Assembly: GCF_900100955.1 (NCBI RefSeq)
Contig: NZ_FNCC01000017.1
Location: 1-64,000 of the forward strand
Direction: 5' to 3'
Origin: Lentzea fradiae
GTDB lineage: Bacteria; Actinomycetota; Actinomycetes; Mycobacteriales; Pseudonocardiaceae
DNA length: 64,000 bases
In this document: positions 15,057 through 22,985 of the stretch, piece after piece
How positions within the stretch are numbered: position 1 is the first letter of the stretch
How the letters are laid out: each line of letters begins with the position of its first letter
Program-made: the position numbers and the translations under genes
The notes under the pieces: model-generated
Database searches by the model: none
What the model saw: the letters and a program-made list of their open reading frames with translations, nothing else
Told to the model about the DNA's origin: nothing

Positions 15057-15545
15057 ATGACCCGCTGCGAGTACGTCGCGGTCCCCGCTCAGCAGCACCA
15101 CGCCGAGGCCGTGACGGCCGCGGATCTGGAGGTGCGCGACGAGTTGCGCCGCACCGACATGAAGGCGATCGGAATGCTCGGGTTGTTCAGCGTCGCGCTG
15201 GCCGCCCTGCTCGCGCTCATCGCCGCGCAGCCGAGCACCTTCGCCGCCGTCCTGTTGCGGCTTGCCGCCCTGCTCGTCGCCGTGTCGATCGTGCTGCTGC
15301 TCTCGGTGATCCGCCCCGTCGGCATCTACAGCAGTCCCTACGGCTTCCCGCGCTGGGCCTGCTTTCGCGGTCAGCCGGCGGCGCTGCTAGACGACCTCAC
15401 TGCCCCCGACGTCCTCAACGGACGCCTGGAGGTGCTCGCGGTGCTGTCGGCCAGCCTGCTGACCAAGTACCGGCGCATCCGCGCGGCAGTGCACTTGCTC
15501 GGCACCGGGTTCGCGTTGCTCACCCTTGCGTCGTTCACCGCCTGA
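15057..15545 (+). CDS. Pycsar-effector-like (DUF5706) membrane protein
   Basis: This 162-residue protein begins with a soluble stretch (EVRDELRRTDMKAIGMLGLF). Two membrane helices follow (LFSVALAALLALIAAQ and RLAALLVAVSIVLLLSVIRPVG). The C-terminus has LTKYRRIRAAVHLLGTGFALL, giving a third helix. The pattern 'DxKA + two helices + xxRP + KYxxIRxA + helix' is that of DUF5706/PycTM proteins, in which a bound cyclic nucleotide triggers membrane damage. No Pycsar uridylate cyclase is adjacent, but a GGDEF protein lies 1 kb downstream in the same operon. GGAGGGG precedes the ATG. The assignment rests on my recall of the family. Confidence 0.6.
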   Translation: MTRCEYVAVPAQQHHAEAVTAADLEVRDELRRTDMKAIGMLGLFSVALAALLALIAAQPSTFAAVLLRLAALLVAVSIVLLLSVIRPVGIYSSPYGFPRWACFRGQPAALLDDLTAPDVLNGRLEVLAVLSASLLTKYRRIRAAVHLLGTGFALLTLASFTA

Positions 15546-15560
15546 ACAGGGGAGGGCGCC

Positions 15561-16028
15561 ATGACGACCGCTGCGCAACAGGCCGTGTACGCAATCGAGA
15601 CCCTGGCACACCACGAGGCCGCACATGCCGTGATCGCCCTCGTCGGTGGCGGCACCGCACCGAAGGTGCGGATCTGGCAGGCCAGCCCGACCCGTTGGCG
15701 GGGCTGGACCGACATGACGTTCAACGAGACCCCCGAGGGCGACGAGGCCGCCGCACTCGCACTGCTGGCCGGAGTTCCCGCCGAAAGGTTCTGGCTCGAA
15801 GCCCACAACGTTCCGCGTTCCCGCTGGCCGCACGACGTCGAGGGCAGCGGTGCCCGAGACCGCCAACTCGTCCACGAGTGCCTCGCTCGCATCCCGCGCG
15901 ACCAGCGCCCGACCTTCCAGGCGATGCAGAGCAAGGCCGAACGGCTCGTCATCACGCACTGGGACCGCATCACCGACCTGGCCGCCCGCCTCGTCGCCGA
16001 CCAGTGCGTCCACCACGTCACCCGCTGA
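15561..16028 (+). CDS. Mini M41-like zinc metalloprotease domain protein
   Basis: This 155-residue protein has HEAAH at residues 18-22 inside an ETLAHHEAAHAVIALV helix, as in the FtsH M41 peptidase helix (HEaGHA). A later ALALLAGVPAERFW matches the M41 'llAGraAE' helix, and GSGARDRQLVHECL matches the region supplying the third ligand. The AAA ATPase module of FtsH is absent, so it is protease-only or a scaffold. Such small proteins recur in actinobacterial mobile elements. What it cleaves is unknown. It follows the membrane protein gene by 15 bp. Confidence 0.65.
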   Translation: MTTAAQQAVYAIETLAHHEAAHAVIALVGGGTAPKVRIWQASPTRWRGWTDMTFNETPEGDEAAALALLAGVPAERFWLEAHNVPRSRWPHDVEGSGARDRQLVHECLARIPRDQRPTFQAMQSKAERLVITHWDRITDLAARLVADQCVHHVTR

Positions 16029-16052
16029 TACCCCGACGAAAGGAGCACGATC

Positions 16053-16502
16053 ATGGCTGGTCTTCCCGAGGTCACCGTTGCCGGAACGCTGACCGCCGAT
16101 CCCGAGCTGCGGTTCACGCAGTCCGGCGTCGCCGTCGCCAACTTCACCATCGCGGCCAACGACCGTCGCTACGACCAGCAGTCCGGACAGTGGGTCGACG
16201 GTGACGCCACGTTCCTGCGCTGCACGTTGTGGCGCCAGCCCGCGGAGAACCTCGTCAACTCCGTCGGCAAGGGCAACCGCGTGCTGGTCACCGGCACGTT
16301 GCGGCAGCGGTCGTTCGAGCACGACGGCCAGAAGCGCACGGTGCTGGAGCTGGACGTCACCGAGGTCGGGCCGTCCGTGCGCTGGGCCACCGCGAAGGTC
16401 ACCAAGGTCACCCGCACCAACGCCGAGTCCGCCCCGGCCGCGGATTCCTGGGGCGCTCCGCCCGCCGGCGGGTCCGGGTTCGCGGGTGAGCCGCCGTTCT
16501 GA
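16053..16502 (+). CDS. ssb: Single-stranded DNA-binding protein
   Basis: This 149-residue protein has an OB fold: EVTVAGTLTADPELRFTQSG, then FTIAANDRRYD, FLRCTLWRQPAENL, GNRVLVTGTLRQRSF and VLELDVTEVGPSVRWA. A Gly/Pro/Ala-rich tail ends in GEPPF, the acidic tip that recruits replication partners. It is a plasmid-type SSB that would coat single strands during element replication or transfer. It is separate from the chromosomal ssb in the rpsF locus. A clear AAAGGAG site precedes ATG 16053. Confidence 0.93.
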   Translation: MAGLPEVTVAGTLTADPELRFTQSGVAVANFTIAANDRRYDQQSGQWVDGDATFLRCTLWRQPAENLVNSVGKGNRVLVTGTLRQRSFEHDGQKRTVLELDVTEVGPSVRWATAKVTKVTRTNAESAPAADSWGAPPAGGSGFAGEPPF

Positions 16503-16591
16503 CCGACTTCGGACGTTGCGGGGCGACGCCGGCAAGCACTCGCCCCGCAACTCCGCTCTCCCACCGCTTCCACGGTTTCGAGGAGCCATCC

Positions 16592-17221
16592 ATGAGTACC
16601 ACCAACACGATCCTGCTGACCAGCACCGTCGCTGCGACGGCGGGCTACCTGGTCACCAGCGCCTACGCGGTACACCTGTTCAGCCGACTGCACATCGACG
16701 GGCTGACCAGCCTGGGCAACCGCGAGGCGCTCGGCATCCTGGCTCGCCGCGCTGCTTCGCGCCGCCCCGGTTCCGTCGGGTTGCTGCTGCTGGACGTCGA
16801 CAACTTCAAGGCCATCAACGACACCCACGGGCACGCCGTCGGCGACGCCGTGCTGAAGGTGCTCGCCACCCGGCTCGACTCACTGCGGCTGCCGGGGGAG
16901 CGCGCCGTGCGGCTGCACGGGGACGAGTTCGTGCTGTGGCTGGGCGCGGTGCCATCCGACGAGCGTGGCCGCCAAGCCGCCGCACACCGCGTCGCCGCTG
17001 TCCGCACGGCACTGACGAAGCCGATCGTCCTGGGCGGCCTGCGGCTGAACCTCGCGGTCAGCATCGGCGCGCACACGCTGCCCACCCGCGATCTGCAGCT
17101 GTCCGCGCTGCTCGCCGGTGCTGACGCGGCCATGTACGTGGACAAGCACGGACGCCGCCTCACCAGCCTTCCCGCCAACGGGCGCCTGCGCGACCACCGT
17201 CCCGGACGGGAGAGCGCCTGA
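16592..17221 (+). CDS. GGDEF-domain protein with HGDEF active-site motif
   Basis: This 209-residue protein has one N-terminal membrane helix (ILLTSTVAATAGYLVTSAYA). A GGDEF domain follows: DGLTSLGNREAL, LLLLDVDNFKAINDTHGH and the signature RLHGDEF (H109-F113). The first Gly of GGDEF is replaced by His; the metal-binding Asp and the catalytic Asp-Glu remain. No PAS, HAMP or EAL domain is attached. Canonical members make cyclic di-GMP; substitutions in the loop can change or abolish activity. GGDEF genes are known cargo on some ICEs. With a DUF5706-like protein in the same operon, a signal-effector pairing is worth testing. Confidence 0.82.
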   Translation: MSTTNTILLTSTVAATAGYLVTSAYAVHLFSRLHIDGLTSLGNREALGILARRAASRRPGSVGLLLLDVDNFKAINDTHGHAVGDAVLKVLATRLDSLRLPGERAVRLHGDEFVLWLGAVPSDERGRQAAAHRVAAVRTALTKPIVLGGLRLNLAVSIGAHTLPTRDLQLSALLAGADAAMYVDKHGRRLTSLPANGRLRDHRPGRESA

Positions 17222-17613
17222 TGGGCATCGTCTACTGCGGTCCATACGCGGACCTGATCGACTCCTACGACCACGAGGGCTATGCCGACCGCAAACTTCC
17301 CGGCGGCAAGGTCGGCTACGTCGCGCGGTGCAGTTGCGGTTGGACCGGCAGCACGCTGTTCGAGCCCAGCGAGGACGGCCGCGAAGCCGCAGGCGACGAA
17401 TGGGACCGCGAGCACCTGCAACCGCTGATCAGCGAGGCCAAGCGGGCATGGCACCGATGGGCAGACCGCACCGGTGGCGCACTGCAGAACGTCGCGAACT
17501 TGGTGCGTGACCGCCAGTTCGGCCACGCGTCGCGGGTCCTCGGACGGCTGATCACGGAGCTGGAGACCCGCCAGCGCGTGGTCGAAGGACTGGCCGACGG
17601 GCGGGACGAGTGA
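17221..17613 (+). CDS. Hypothetical protein with a short CxC motif
   Basis: This 130-residue protein starts at the TGATG overlap with the GGDEF gene. It has an N-terminal beta-rich part containing ARCSCGWTGSTLFE and a helical C-terminal half (AKRAWHRWADRTGG, then VLGRLITELETRQRVVEGL). Two nearby cysteines might bind metal together with His residues. I do not recognise a function. Translational coupling with the GGDEF gene and the zinc protein downstream suggests they are co-expressed. Confidence 0.65.
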   Translation: MGIVYCGPYADLIDSYDHEGYADRKLPGGKVGYVARCSCGWTGSTLFEPSEDGREAAGDEWDREHLQPLISEAKRAWHRWADRTGGALQNVANLVRDRQFGHASRVLGRLITELETRQRVVEGLADGRDE

Positions 17614-18047
17614 TGGGCAGCCGTACGCGCCCGATCTGCGAAGTCGTGCTGCCGTGGAACGGGCAGACCGCATTCTGCCGGGGCTGGGAAGGCGGGCTGA
17701 TCGTGTTCGCCTGGCGCGGCAGGCCCGGCGCCGTCCCGCCCGGCCTCGCGACTCGTCGCCAGCTGCGAGCGATCGGCCTGCGCCCCAACGGCCAGGGCGC
17801 ACAGGCGCTGCTGTGGTTCCGCCACCGCAAGCCCTACCGCCGTGCCGAACTGTGCGACCTGTTCCGTGTCGACCTTGCGGCACCCGTCCGGCCGCTCAAC
17901 GCCGCCCGGATTTTCGCGCTCGACAAGGCGATGGCCGCGCGTCGCTGGTGCCCGCAGTGCCAGCGCGATGTCGGCTACTGCGTGCCCACCTCCTACGGCC
18001 GCTGCTGGGCCTGCTTCGAGGCCAACGAGAGCTTGGAGGCTTGCTGA
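17613..18047 (+). CDS. RRQRL-type zinc-binding protein
   Basis: This 144-residue protein has a central TRRQLRAIGLRPNGQ segment and a C-terminal zinc ribbon. The ribbon runs WCPQCQRDVGYC, then PTSYGRCWACFEA, giving CxxC and CxxC pairs. It resembles a family databases name RRQRL motif-containing zinc-binding proteins, common on actinobacterial elements and with no known function. It overlaps both neighbours by single-base TGATG junctions. The methylase downstream also has zinc-ribbon-like cysteines, so the two may act together on DNA; this is inference. Confidence 0.7.
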   Translation: MGSRTRPICEVVLPWNGQTAFCRGWEGGLIVFAWRGRPGAVPPGLATRRQLRAIGLRPNGQGAQALLWFRHRKPYRRAELCDLFRVDLAAPVRPLNAARIFALDKAMAARRWCPQCQRDVGYCVPTSYGRCWACFEANESLEAC

Positions 18048-19537
18048 TGTCCCTCACCTTCACCGACATCTTCTGCGGCGCGGGCGGTTCCTCGATCGGC
18101 CTGTCAGCCGCCGGGTTCGAGCTGAAGCTCGCCGCCAACCACTGGGACCGGGCGATCGAGACCCACGCCGCGAACTTCCCCGGTGCCGAGCACCTGTGCG
18201 CGGACGTCTCGAACTACGACATGCGTCGCCTGCCTCGCACGGACGTGCTGTGGGCGTCGCCGATCTGCACCGAGATCAGCCCGGCCGGCGGGCGCAAGCG
18301 CCAGCGCGCTCAGCTCGACCTGCTCGAACAGGGCTCCGTCCGGCAGGCCGGTTTCGAGCGGACTCGCGCGACCTTCATGGACGTCATCCGAGCCACCGAG
18401 GTGCACCGCTACAGCGCGGTGCTGGTGGAGAACGTGGTCGACGTCGCCACCGACTGGGAGCTGTTCGACTGGTGGGTCGGCGGCATGAAGCTGCTGGGCT
18501 ACAACGTCCAGTTCACCAGCGTCAGCTCCGCGCACATCGGTGACGAGGACAACCCCCACGCGCCGCAGTGGCGCGACCGGCTGTTCATGAGCTTCACCCG
18601 CGAGGGCATCCCGCTGCCCGATGTCGCGCCCCGGCCGCTGGCGTGGTGCGAGGAGTGCGGCGAGCAGGTGCGGGCGGTGCAGTCGTGGCGCAAGCCGCGG
18701 CCCCGGCCGATCGGGAAGTACCGGCAGCAGTACGACTACCGCTGCCCGAACTCCGCGTGCCGCCACGCCCTGGTGGAGCCCTACGTGCTCCCGGCCGCCG
18801 CCGCGATCGACTGGACCGACCTGGGCGAGCGCATCGGCGACCGCGCCAAGCCGCTGGCCGACCGGACCATGAAGCGGATCGAGGCCGGACTGGCGATGTT
18901 CGGTGAACCGACCATGATCACGGTCACCCACGGCGGCGACGACGGCCGCGCCTACCCGGCCCACACGGCTCCGCTGCACACCCGTACCGTGAAAATCGGC
19001 GACGGCCTGGCGACGCCCGGCTACCTGGTCCCCTCGGGCGGCACCTGGCGCAGCGACCCGACGAGCCTGCGCGTGCCGATGCCCGCGCGCACGACGCGCG
19101 AGAACGACGCGCTGGTGTGCTCCCCGTTCGTCACCGTGCTGCGCAACCACGCCACCGCCACCGGTGTGGACGTACCGCTCACCACGGTGTCGGCGGGCGG
19201 CAACCACCACGGCCTGACCGTGCCGCCCGGCGCAGCTCCGGCTCGCAACCGCCACACCCTGGTCATCCCGTACCGCAAGGGCGCGAAACCACACCTCACT
19301 GACCAGCCGCTGTCCACGGTGGCCACGCGGGAACAGCACGGCGTGCTGCGCACCGCGATCGACGTCGCCGACTGCCGCTACAGGATGCTGCGTCCCCGCG
19401 AACAGCTCCGCGCGCAGCGCTTCCCGGACCACTACCGAGTCACGGGCAACGTCGCCGAACAGACCATGCAGGCCGGAAACGCCGTGTCCGCCAACGTCGC
19501 GCAGTGGCTCGCCGGCCGCCTCGCTCAAGTCCTCTGA
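18047..19537 (+). CDS. C5 cytosine-specific DNA methyltransferase
   Basis: This 496-residue protein has the C5-methylase motifs in order. Motif I is FTDIFCGAGGSSIGL. Motif IV carries the catalytic Cys as WASPICTEISPAGG. Motif VI is VLVENVVDV and motif VIII WRDRLFMSF. The C-terminal motifs are YRMLRPREQLRAQRFPDHY and MQAGNAVSANVAQWL. It methylates cytosine at C5 with S-adenosylmethionine. The usual PPC of motif IV is SPIC here, a variant seen in phage and element enzymes. A four-cysteine insert (CEECGEQV and CPNSACRH) lies between motif VIII and the target region. There is no partner endonuclease nearby, so it probably protects the element from host restriction or modulates expression. Confidence 0.9.
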   Translation: MSLTFTDIFCGAGGSSIGLSAAGFELKLAANHWDRAIETHAANFPGAEHLCADVSNYDMRRLPRTDVLWASPICTEISPAGGRKRQRAQLDLLEQGSVRQAGFERTRATFMDVIRATEVHRYSAVLVENVVDVATDWELFDWWVGGMKLLGYNVQFTSVSSAHIGDEDNPHAPQWRDRLFMSFTREGIPLPDVAPRPLAWCEECGEQVRAVQSWRKPRPRPIGKYRQQYDYRCPNSACRHALVEPYVLPAAAAIDWTDLGERIGDRAKPLADRTMKRIEAGLAMFGEPTMITVTHGGDDGRAYPAHTAPLHTRTVKIGDGLATPGYLVPSGGTWRSDPTSLRVPMPARTTRENDALVCSPFVTVLRNHATATGVDVPLTTVSAGGNHHGLTVPPGAAPARNRHTLVIPYRKGAKPHLTDQPLSTVATREQHGVLRTAIDVADCRYRMLRPREQLRAQRFPDHYRVTGNVAEQTMQAGNAVSANVAQWLAGRLAQVL

Positions 19538-19567
19538 CCGCTCCGGTGCTGAAGGGAGAGCCCTGTC

Positions 19568-20458
19568 GTGAGCGCCGACTACCTCGACACGATCCTGAAC
19601 GCCGCGAAGCGCGGCTGGCACCTCTTTCCGGCCGTGCCGGGCACCAAGCGCCCGTTCGTCGACCAGTGGGAAGCTCGCGCCACCAACGACATCAGCGTGA
19701 TCCGCGACTTCTACACCCGGTACCCGCGGCACAACGTCGCGGTGGCCACCGGCCCGTCCGACCTTGTGGTGGTCGACTGCGACGTTGCCAAGCCCGGCGA
19801 CGTGGCACCGGATGGCTTCAACATGTTCGGAGTGGCAACGGGGCTCGATGTTTTGACGCTGCTGGCCGAACGTGCCCACGCCACAATCTCGCCCACCTAC
19901 ACCGTGCGCACCCCGTCCGGCGGCACGCACCTCTACTTCCGCGCACCACGCGGCAAGGCGCTGCGCAATACCGCGGGCACGCTGGGATGGCTCGTCGACA
20001 CCCGCGCGCACGGCGGCTACGTGATCGCCCCGCCGTCGATCACTCCGACCGGCCGTTACGAGATCACCGACGACCGGCCGCCGGTCGAACTGCCCGCCTG
20101 GTTGGTCCAGGCACCCGCTCCCAGGCCGTCCACGGCCGTATCAGCGCCCAACCAGAGCGTCCCTGCGCAGCGTTCCGCGTACTTGGACGCAATCGTGCGC
20201 GGCGAGTGCGCCAAGGTCGCAGCGGCCCATCGAAGCCGCCACAACAAGACGCTGTTCCAGGCCGCGTTGACCCTTGGCCAACTGGTCGGGGGCAACGAGC
20301 TGGGCCACGCCGACGCTGCCCGCATGTTGGAGCAATCCGCCACGCACATGGCTGCTGGCGACTGCGACTGCACCCCGCGCCAGATCACCGCCACCGTCCT
20401 GTCCGGACTCCGGCTGGGCGCCACCAAACCCCGGCGGCTCGACAACCGCGCCGCCTGA
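19568..20458 (+). CDS. Bifunctional DNA primase/polymerase (AEP prim-pol)
   Basis: This 296-residue protein has the archaeo-eukaryotic primase/polymerase fold of plasmid prim-pols. Visible parts are RGWHLFPAVPGTKRPFV, the metal-binding DxD in LVVVDCDVAK, GGTHLYFRAP and the DTRAHGGYVIAPPS core. The C-terminal 90 residues are helical (FQAALTLGQLVGG). In AICEs this protein works with a helicase-like RepAM/DUF3987 partner to start replication of the excised circle. It lies 30 bp after the methylase. Its GTG start is preceded by AAGGGAG. Confidence 0.92.
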   Translation: MSADYLDTILNAAKRGWHLFPAVPGTKRPFVDQWEARATNDISVIRDFYTRYPRHNVAVATGPSDLVVVDCDVAKPGDVAPDGFNMFGVATGLDVLTLLAERAHATISPTYTVRTPSGGTHLYFRAPRGKALRNTAGTLGWLVDTRAHGGYVIAPPSITPTGRYEITDDRPPVELPAWLVQAPAPRPSTAVSAPNQSVPAQRSAYLDAIVRGECAKVAAAHRSRHNKTLFQAALTLGQLVGGNELGHADAARMLEQSATHMAAGDCDCTPRQITATVLSGLRLGATKPRRLDNRAA

Positions 20459-20488
20459 CCCAACACACCGATAACCAGGGAGAAACAC

Positions 20489-20839
20489 ATGTCGAAGTGC
20501 AGCACGTTCCTGTCCCACCTCGAAACCGCTGTCGAAGCGCTCAACGCGGCCAACTCCGCCAAGAGCTTCGAGTTCGCGAAGAAGGACGAGATCACCACGG
20601 CCGCCCACGCCGGTGACCAGATCGCGAAGGACCTCACCGACATCCTGCTCGCGATCGACACCGCGCTGGGCAAGCTCGTCGAGACGGCCAGGGAGCAGGG
20701 TGTGAAGGCCACCGGCTCGATCGGTGACGCCAGCGTGGCGTTCTTCACCGCCGGACGCGCCGCCAACACGGTCCTGAAGCACACGGCCAAGGCGGTCGAC
20801 GCCGCGCACGCCGTGAAGTTCCCGGCCATCAGCAGGTAA
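20489..20839 (+). CDS. Helical hypothetical protein in the replication region
   Basis: This 116-residue, almost fully helical protein begins MSKCSTFLSHLETAVEALNA. It contains AHAGDQIAKDLTDILLAIDT and ends in VDAAHAVKFPAISR. No catalytic motif or known family is apparent. CAGGGAG precedes the ATG. It sits between prim-pol and the DUF3987 protein and is followed by a strong terminator. It may be a structural or accessory replication protein; that is a guess from position. Confidence 0.6.
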   Translation: MSKCSTFLSHLETAVEALNAANSAKSFEFAKKDEITTAAHAGDQIAKDLTDILLAIDTALGKLVETAREQGVKATGSIGDASVAFFTAGRAANTVLKHTAKAVDAAHAVKFPAISR

Positions 20840-20847
20840 CACCTCTG

Positions 20848-20878
20848 GCCCGGTACCGGCCGCGCGCCGGTACCGGGC
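20848..20878. terminator. 13-bp terminator hairpin
   Basis: GCCCGGTACCGGC pairs perfectly with GCCGGTACCGGGC over CGCGC. It lies 9 nt past the stop of the helical protein and ends the long transfer transcript before the DUF3987 gene. Confidence 0.75.
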
Positions 20879-20922
20879 ACCCTCTCCGTCCACTCCAGAC
20901 ACCGCAGTTGGAGGCACCACTG

Positions 20923-22500
20923 ATGAACGCGACGAACACGCACCCGCATGAGAGCGGGGCTGCGCGCGTTCTGCGTGCTGTGCCGGACGATCCCGGCCAG
21001 TTCGGAGACACGTGGGAACCGCCGGTCCCGCTCACCGCGGCGCAGCGTGCGCTCCCGCCGTTCCCGGTCGACGTGCTGCCCGGATGGATGGCCGACATGG
21101 TCAACGCCGTCACCGAGTTCACCCAGACCCCGCCTGATCTCGCCGGGTGCGTCGCGCTGGCCGCGCTGTCGACGGCCGCAGGTGGACGCATCACTGCTCG
21201 TATCCGGCCGGGCTGGACGCAGCCGGTGAACCTGTTCGTCATCGTCGCCCTGCCGCCCGGCTCGCGGAAGTCGGATGTGTTCGCCGCGATGGCAGGACCC
21301 ATCCGCGCGGCGCAGGCCGAGCTCGTCGAACTCGCATTGCCCAGGATCGAGGAGGCCCGCATCCAAAAAGCCGTGGCAGAGCGGGAAGCGGAGAAGCTGG
21401 AGAAGTCCGCCAGCACCGCCGATCTCGCGTCCATCGGGCTGGCCGGAGATGCAGCTCTGCGTGCGCGTGAGCTGGTGGTCCCGGTGCCGCCGCGCCTGGT
21501 GGTCGACGACATCACCGCGGAGAAAGCCGCCTCGATCATGGCGGAGCAGGGCGGACGCCTTGCGGTGCTCGCGCCCGAGGGTGGCATCGTCGCCAACATC
21601 GCCGGGCGCTACTCCGGCACCCCGAACTACGAGGTCTTCCTACGTGGCCACGCCGGCGAGTACCTCGAAGTCGACCGCCAGGGCCGCGAGTCCGACGTGA
21701 TCGAGCACGCCTACCTCACGCTCGGGCTCGTCGTGCAGCCGCAGATCGTCCGCGACCTCGGGCAGATCAAGGCAGCCAAGGAACGCGGCCTGCTCGGACG
21801 CTTCCTGTACTCGCTGCCGGCCAGCACCGTCGGGCACCGCGAGATCCGCGTTCCCGAGGTGCCCGAGCACGTCGCGGCGGACTACCGCGCCCGCATCGGT
21901 GGCCTGACGCTGCAACTGGCGTCCTGGTCGGCACCGGAGGTGGTCGAGTTCAGCAGGGATGCCGACGAGGCGATGTTCGCGCTGCAGGCCGAGATCGAGC
22001 CCCAGTTGGGGCCGCGCGGTGCCTGGCACCACATCGCCGATTGGGCGGGCAAGTACGCCGGAACCGTGGCCCGGCTCGCCGCGCTGCTGCACCTGGCGGA
22101 CCGGCCCGCCGATGCGTGGCACCACGAGATCGGCGTCAGCACGTTCGCGCGTGCTCGGGAACTGGGCTCGTACTTCCTCGCGCACGCGCTCGGAGCGTTC
22201 GACCACATGGGCAGGGACGAGGCATACGACGATGCCCGCGCGCTACTCGCCTGGATCGCGGGCGAGCGTCTGCCGCAGTTCACCCGTCGCGAGGCGCACC
22301 GGGCCAACCGCGGCCGGTTCACCTCCGCGAGCGAGATCGGCCCGGCGCTGGACCTGCTCGAAGAGCACGGCCACATCCGCCAGCTGCCCCCGCCTGAACG
22401 GCACGGCGCAGGGCGCAAGCCGAGCCCGACCTATCTCGTCCACCCGGTCCACCTGTCCGCCGACCGGGGACAGTTTGGACAGAATGGTCAGAATCCATGA
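20923..22500 (+). CDS. DUF3987 replication (helicase-like) protein
   Basis: This 525-residue protein belongs to DUF3987, the helicase-like partner of plasmid prim-pols. It has FPVDVLPGWMADMVNAVTEF, LAGCVALAALSTAAGGRI, a Walker A-like LPPGSRKSDVFAAM, RLVVDDITAEKAASIMAEQGGRLAVLAPEGG and a helical C-terminus. The usual GKS is RKS here, so the P-loop deviates. A GGAGG 8 nt upstream of ATG 20923 supports this start over TTG 20908. Its last codons (GQFGQNGQN) are encoded by the first repeats of the adjacent iteron array, tying the gene to the origin. Confidence 0.85.
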   Translation: MNATNTHPHESGAARVLRAVPDDPGQFGDTWEPPVPLTAAQRALPPFPVDVLPGWMADMVNAVTEFTQTPPDLAGCVALAALSTAAGGRITARIRPGWTQPVNLFVIVALPPGSRKSDVFAAMAGPIRAAQAELVELALPRIEEARIQKAVAEREAEKLEKSASTADLASIGLAGDAALRARELVVPVPPRLVVDDITAEKAASIMAEQGGRLAVLAPEGGIVANIAGRYSGTPNYEVFLRGHAGEYLEVDRQGRESDVIEHAYLTLGLVVQPQIVRDLGQIKAAKERGLLGRFLYSLPASTVGHREIRVPEVPEHVAADYRARIGGLTLQLASWSAPEVVEFSRDADEAMFALQAEIEPQLGPRGAWHHIADWAGKYAGTVARLAALLHLADRPADAWHHEIGVSTFARARELGSYFLAHALGAFDHMGRDEAYDDARALLAWIAGERLPQFTRREAHRANRGRFTSASEIGPALDLLEEHGHIRQLPPPERHGAGRKPSPTYLVHPVHLSADRGQFGQNGQNP

Positions 22501-22744
22501 TCAAGTTCGGTTTCCGCAGGTCGCGGGCATGTGGGTTGATCATGCCCGTGCTGGACAGAATCGGACACAACTCGGACAGAATTCCGGCCGCTCCACCGGC
22601 CCGAGGACCACCGACCGGACGCGCGGCAATTGTGTCCAGATTCTGTCCGATTGTGTCCACGCGATCCAAGATCACCGCACACCGGCGCTGAGCAGTGCAA
22701 ACGACACCGCACGGCCAATTGTGGCCATTCTGTCCAAACTGTCC
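22468..22744. repeat. Nested inverted iteron array (candidate origin or recombination site)
   Basis: GGACAGTTTGGACAGAATGG (22468-22487) reappears as its exact reverse complement at 22725-22744. Inside, 22553-22582 carries three GGACA(G/C)AA(T/C) repeats, and 22629-22658 carries their inverse. A CGGGCAT/ATGCCCG repeat (22524-22548) sits within the left half. The array fills the gap between the replication gene and xis. This is typical of replication-initiator iterons or of integrase/excisionase arm sites. Confidence 0.8.
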
Positions 22745-22778
22745 AGGCTCCGGCGTGCCCGGTCTCCAGGGAGCACCC

Positions 22779-22985
22779 GTGTCCAAGCAGCAGCCAGCTC
22801 TCATCTCTGTCCCTGCAGCCGCCGAACTCCTCGGCATCAGCCGCGCATCCGCCTACCGCTACGCCGACGCCGGCCAGCTGCCCGGCATCAAGCGGTTCGG
22901 GCGACGCGTGTACGTCGTTCGTGCGCGGCTCGTGGAGTTCCTGGAGTCCGACGAGCAGTTCGCTCCGGAGGCAGAAGCAGCATGA
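22779..22985 (+). CDS. xis: Excisionase (MerR-like HTH, Xis)
   Basis: This 68-residue protein has a MerR/HTH_17-type winged helix: ISVPAAAELLGISRASAYRY, then LPGIKRFGRRVYVVRARLVEFL. Such proteins bend attachment-site DNA and steer the integrase to excision. GTG 22779 is chosen because AGGGAG lies 5 nt upstream; the longer frame from 22695 would run through the iteron array. Its TGA overlaps the integrase ATG (ATGA), so the two are translationally coupled, as in pSAM2. Confidence 0.9.
   Translation: MSKQQPALISVPAAAELLGISRASAYRYADAGQLPGIKRFGRRVYVVRARLVEFLESDEQFAPEAEAA

Noticed and set aside
18104..20011. A 635-codon minus-strand frame over the methylase and prim-pol genes
   Set aside because: It is antisense to two genes with full motif sets and has no start signal or recognisable domain.
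22497..22691. 64-codon ORF within the iteron region
   Set aside because: It lies wholly inside mirrored DNA repeats and has no ribosome site. The repeats explain its openness.
22468..22744. CRISPR-like array
   Set aside because: The repeats are short, present in both orientations and mirror-ordered, with no regular spacers and no cas genes anywhere in the window.
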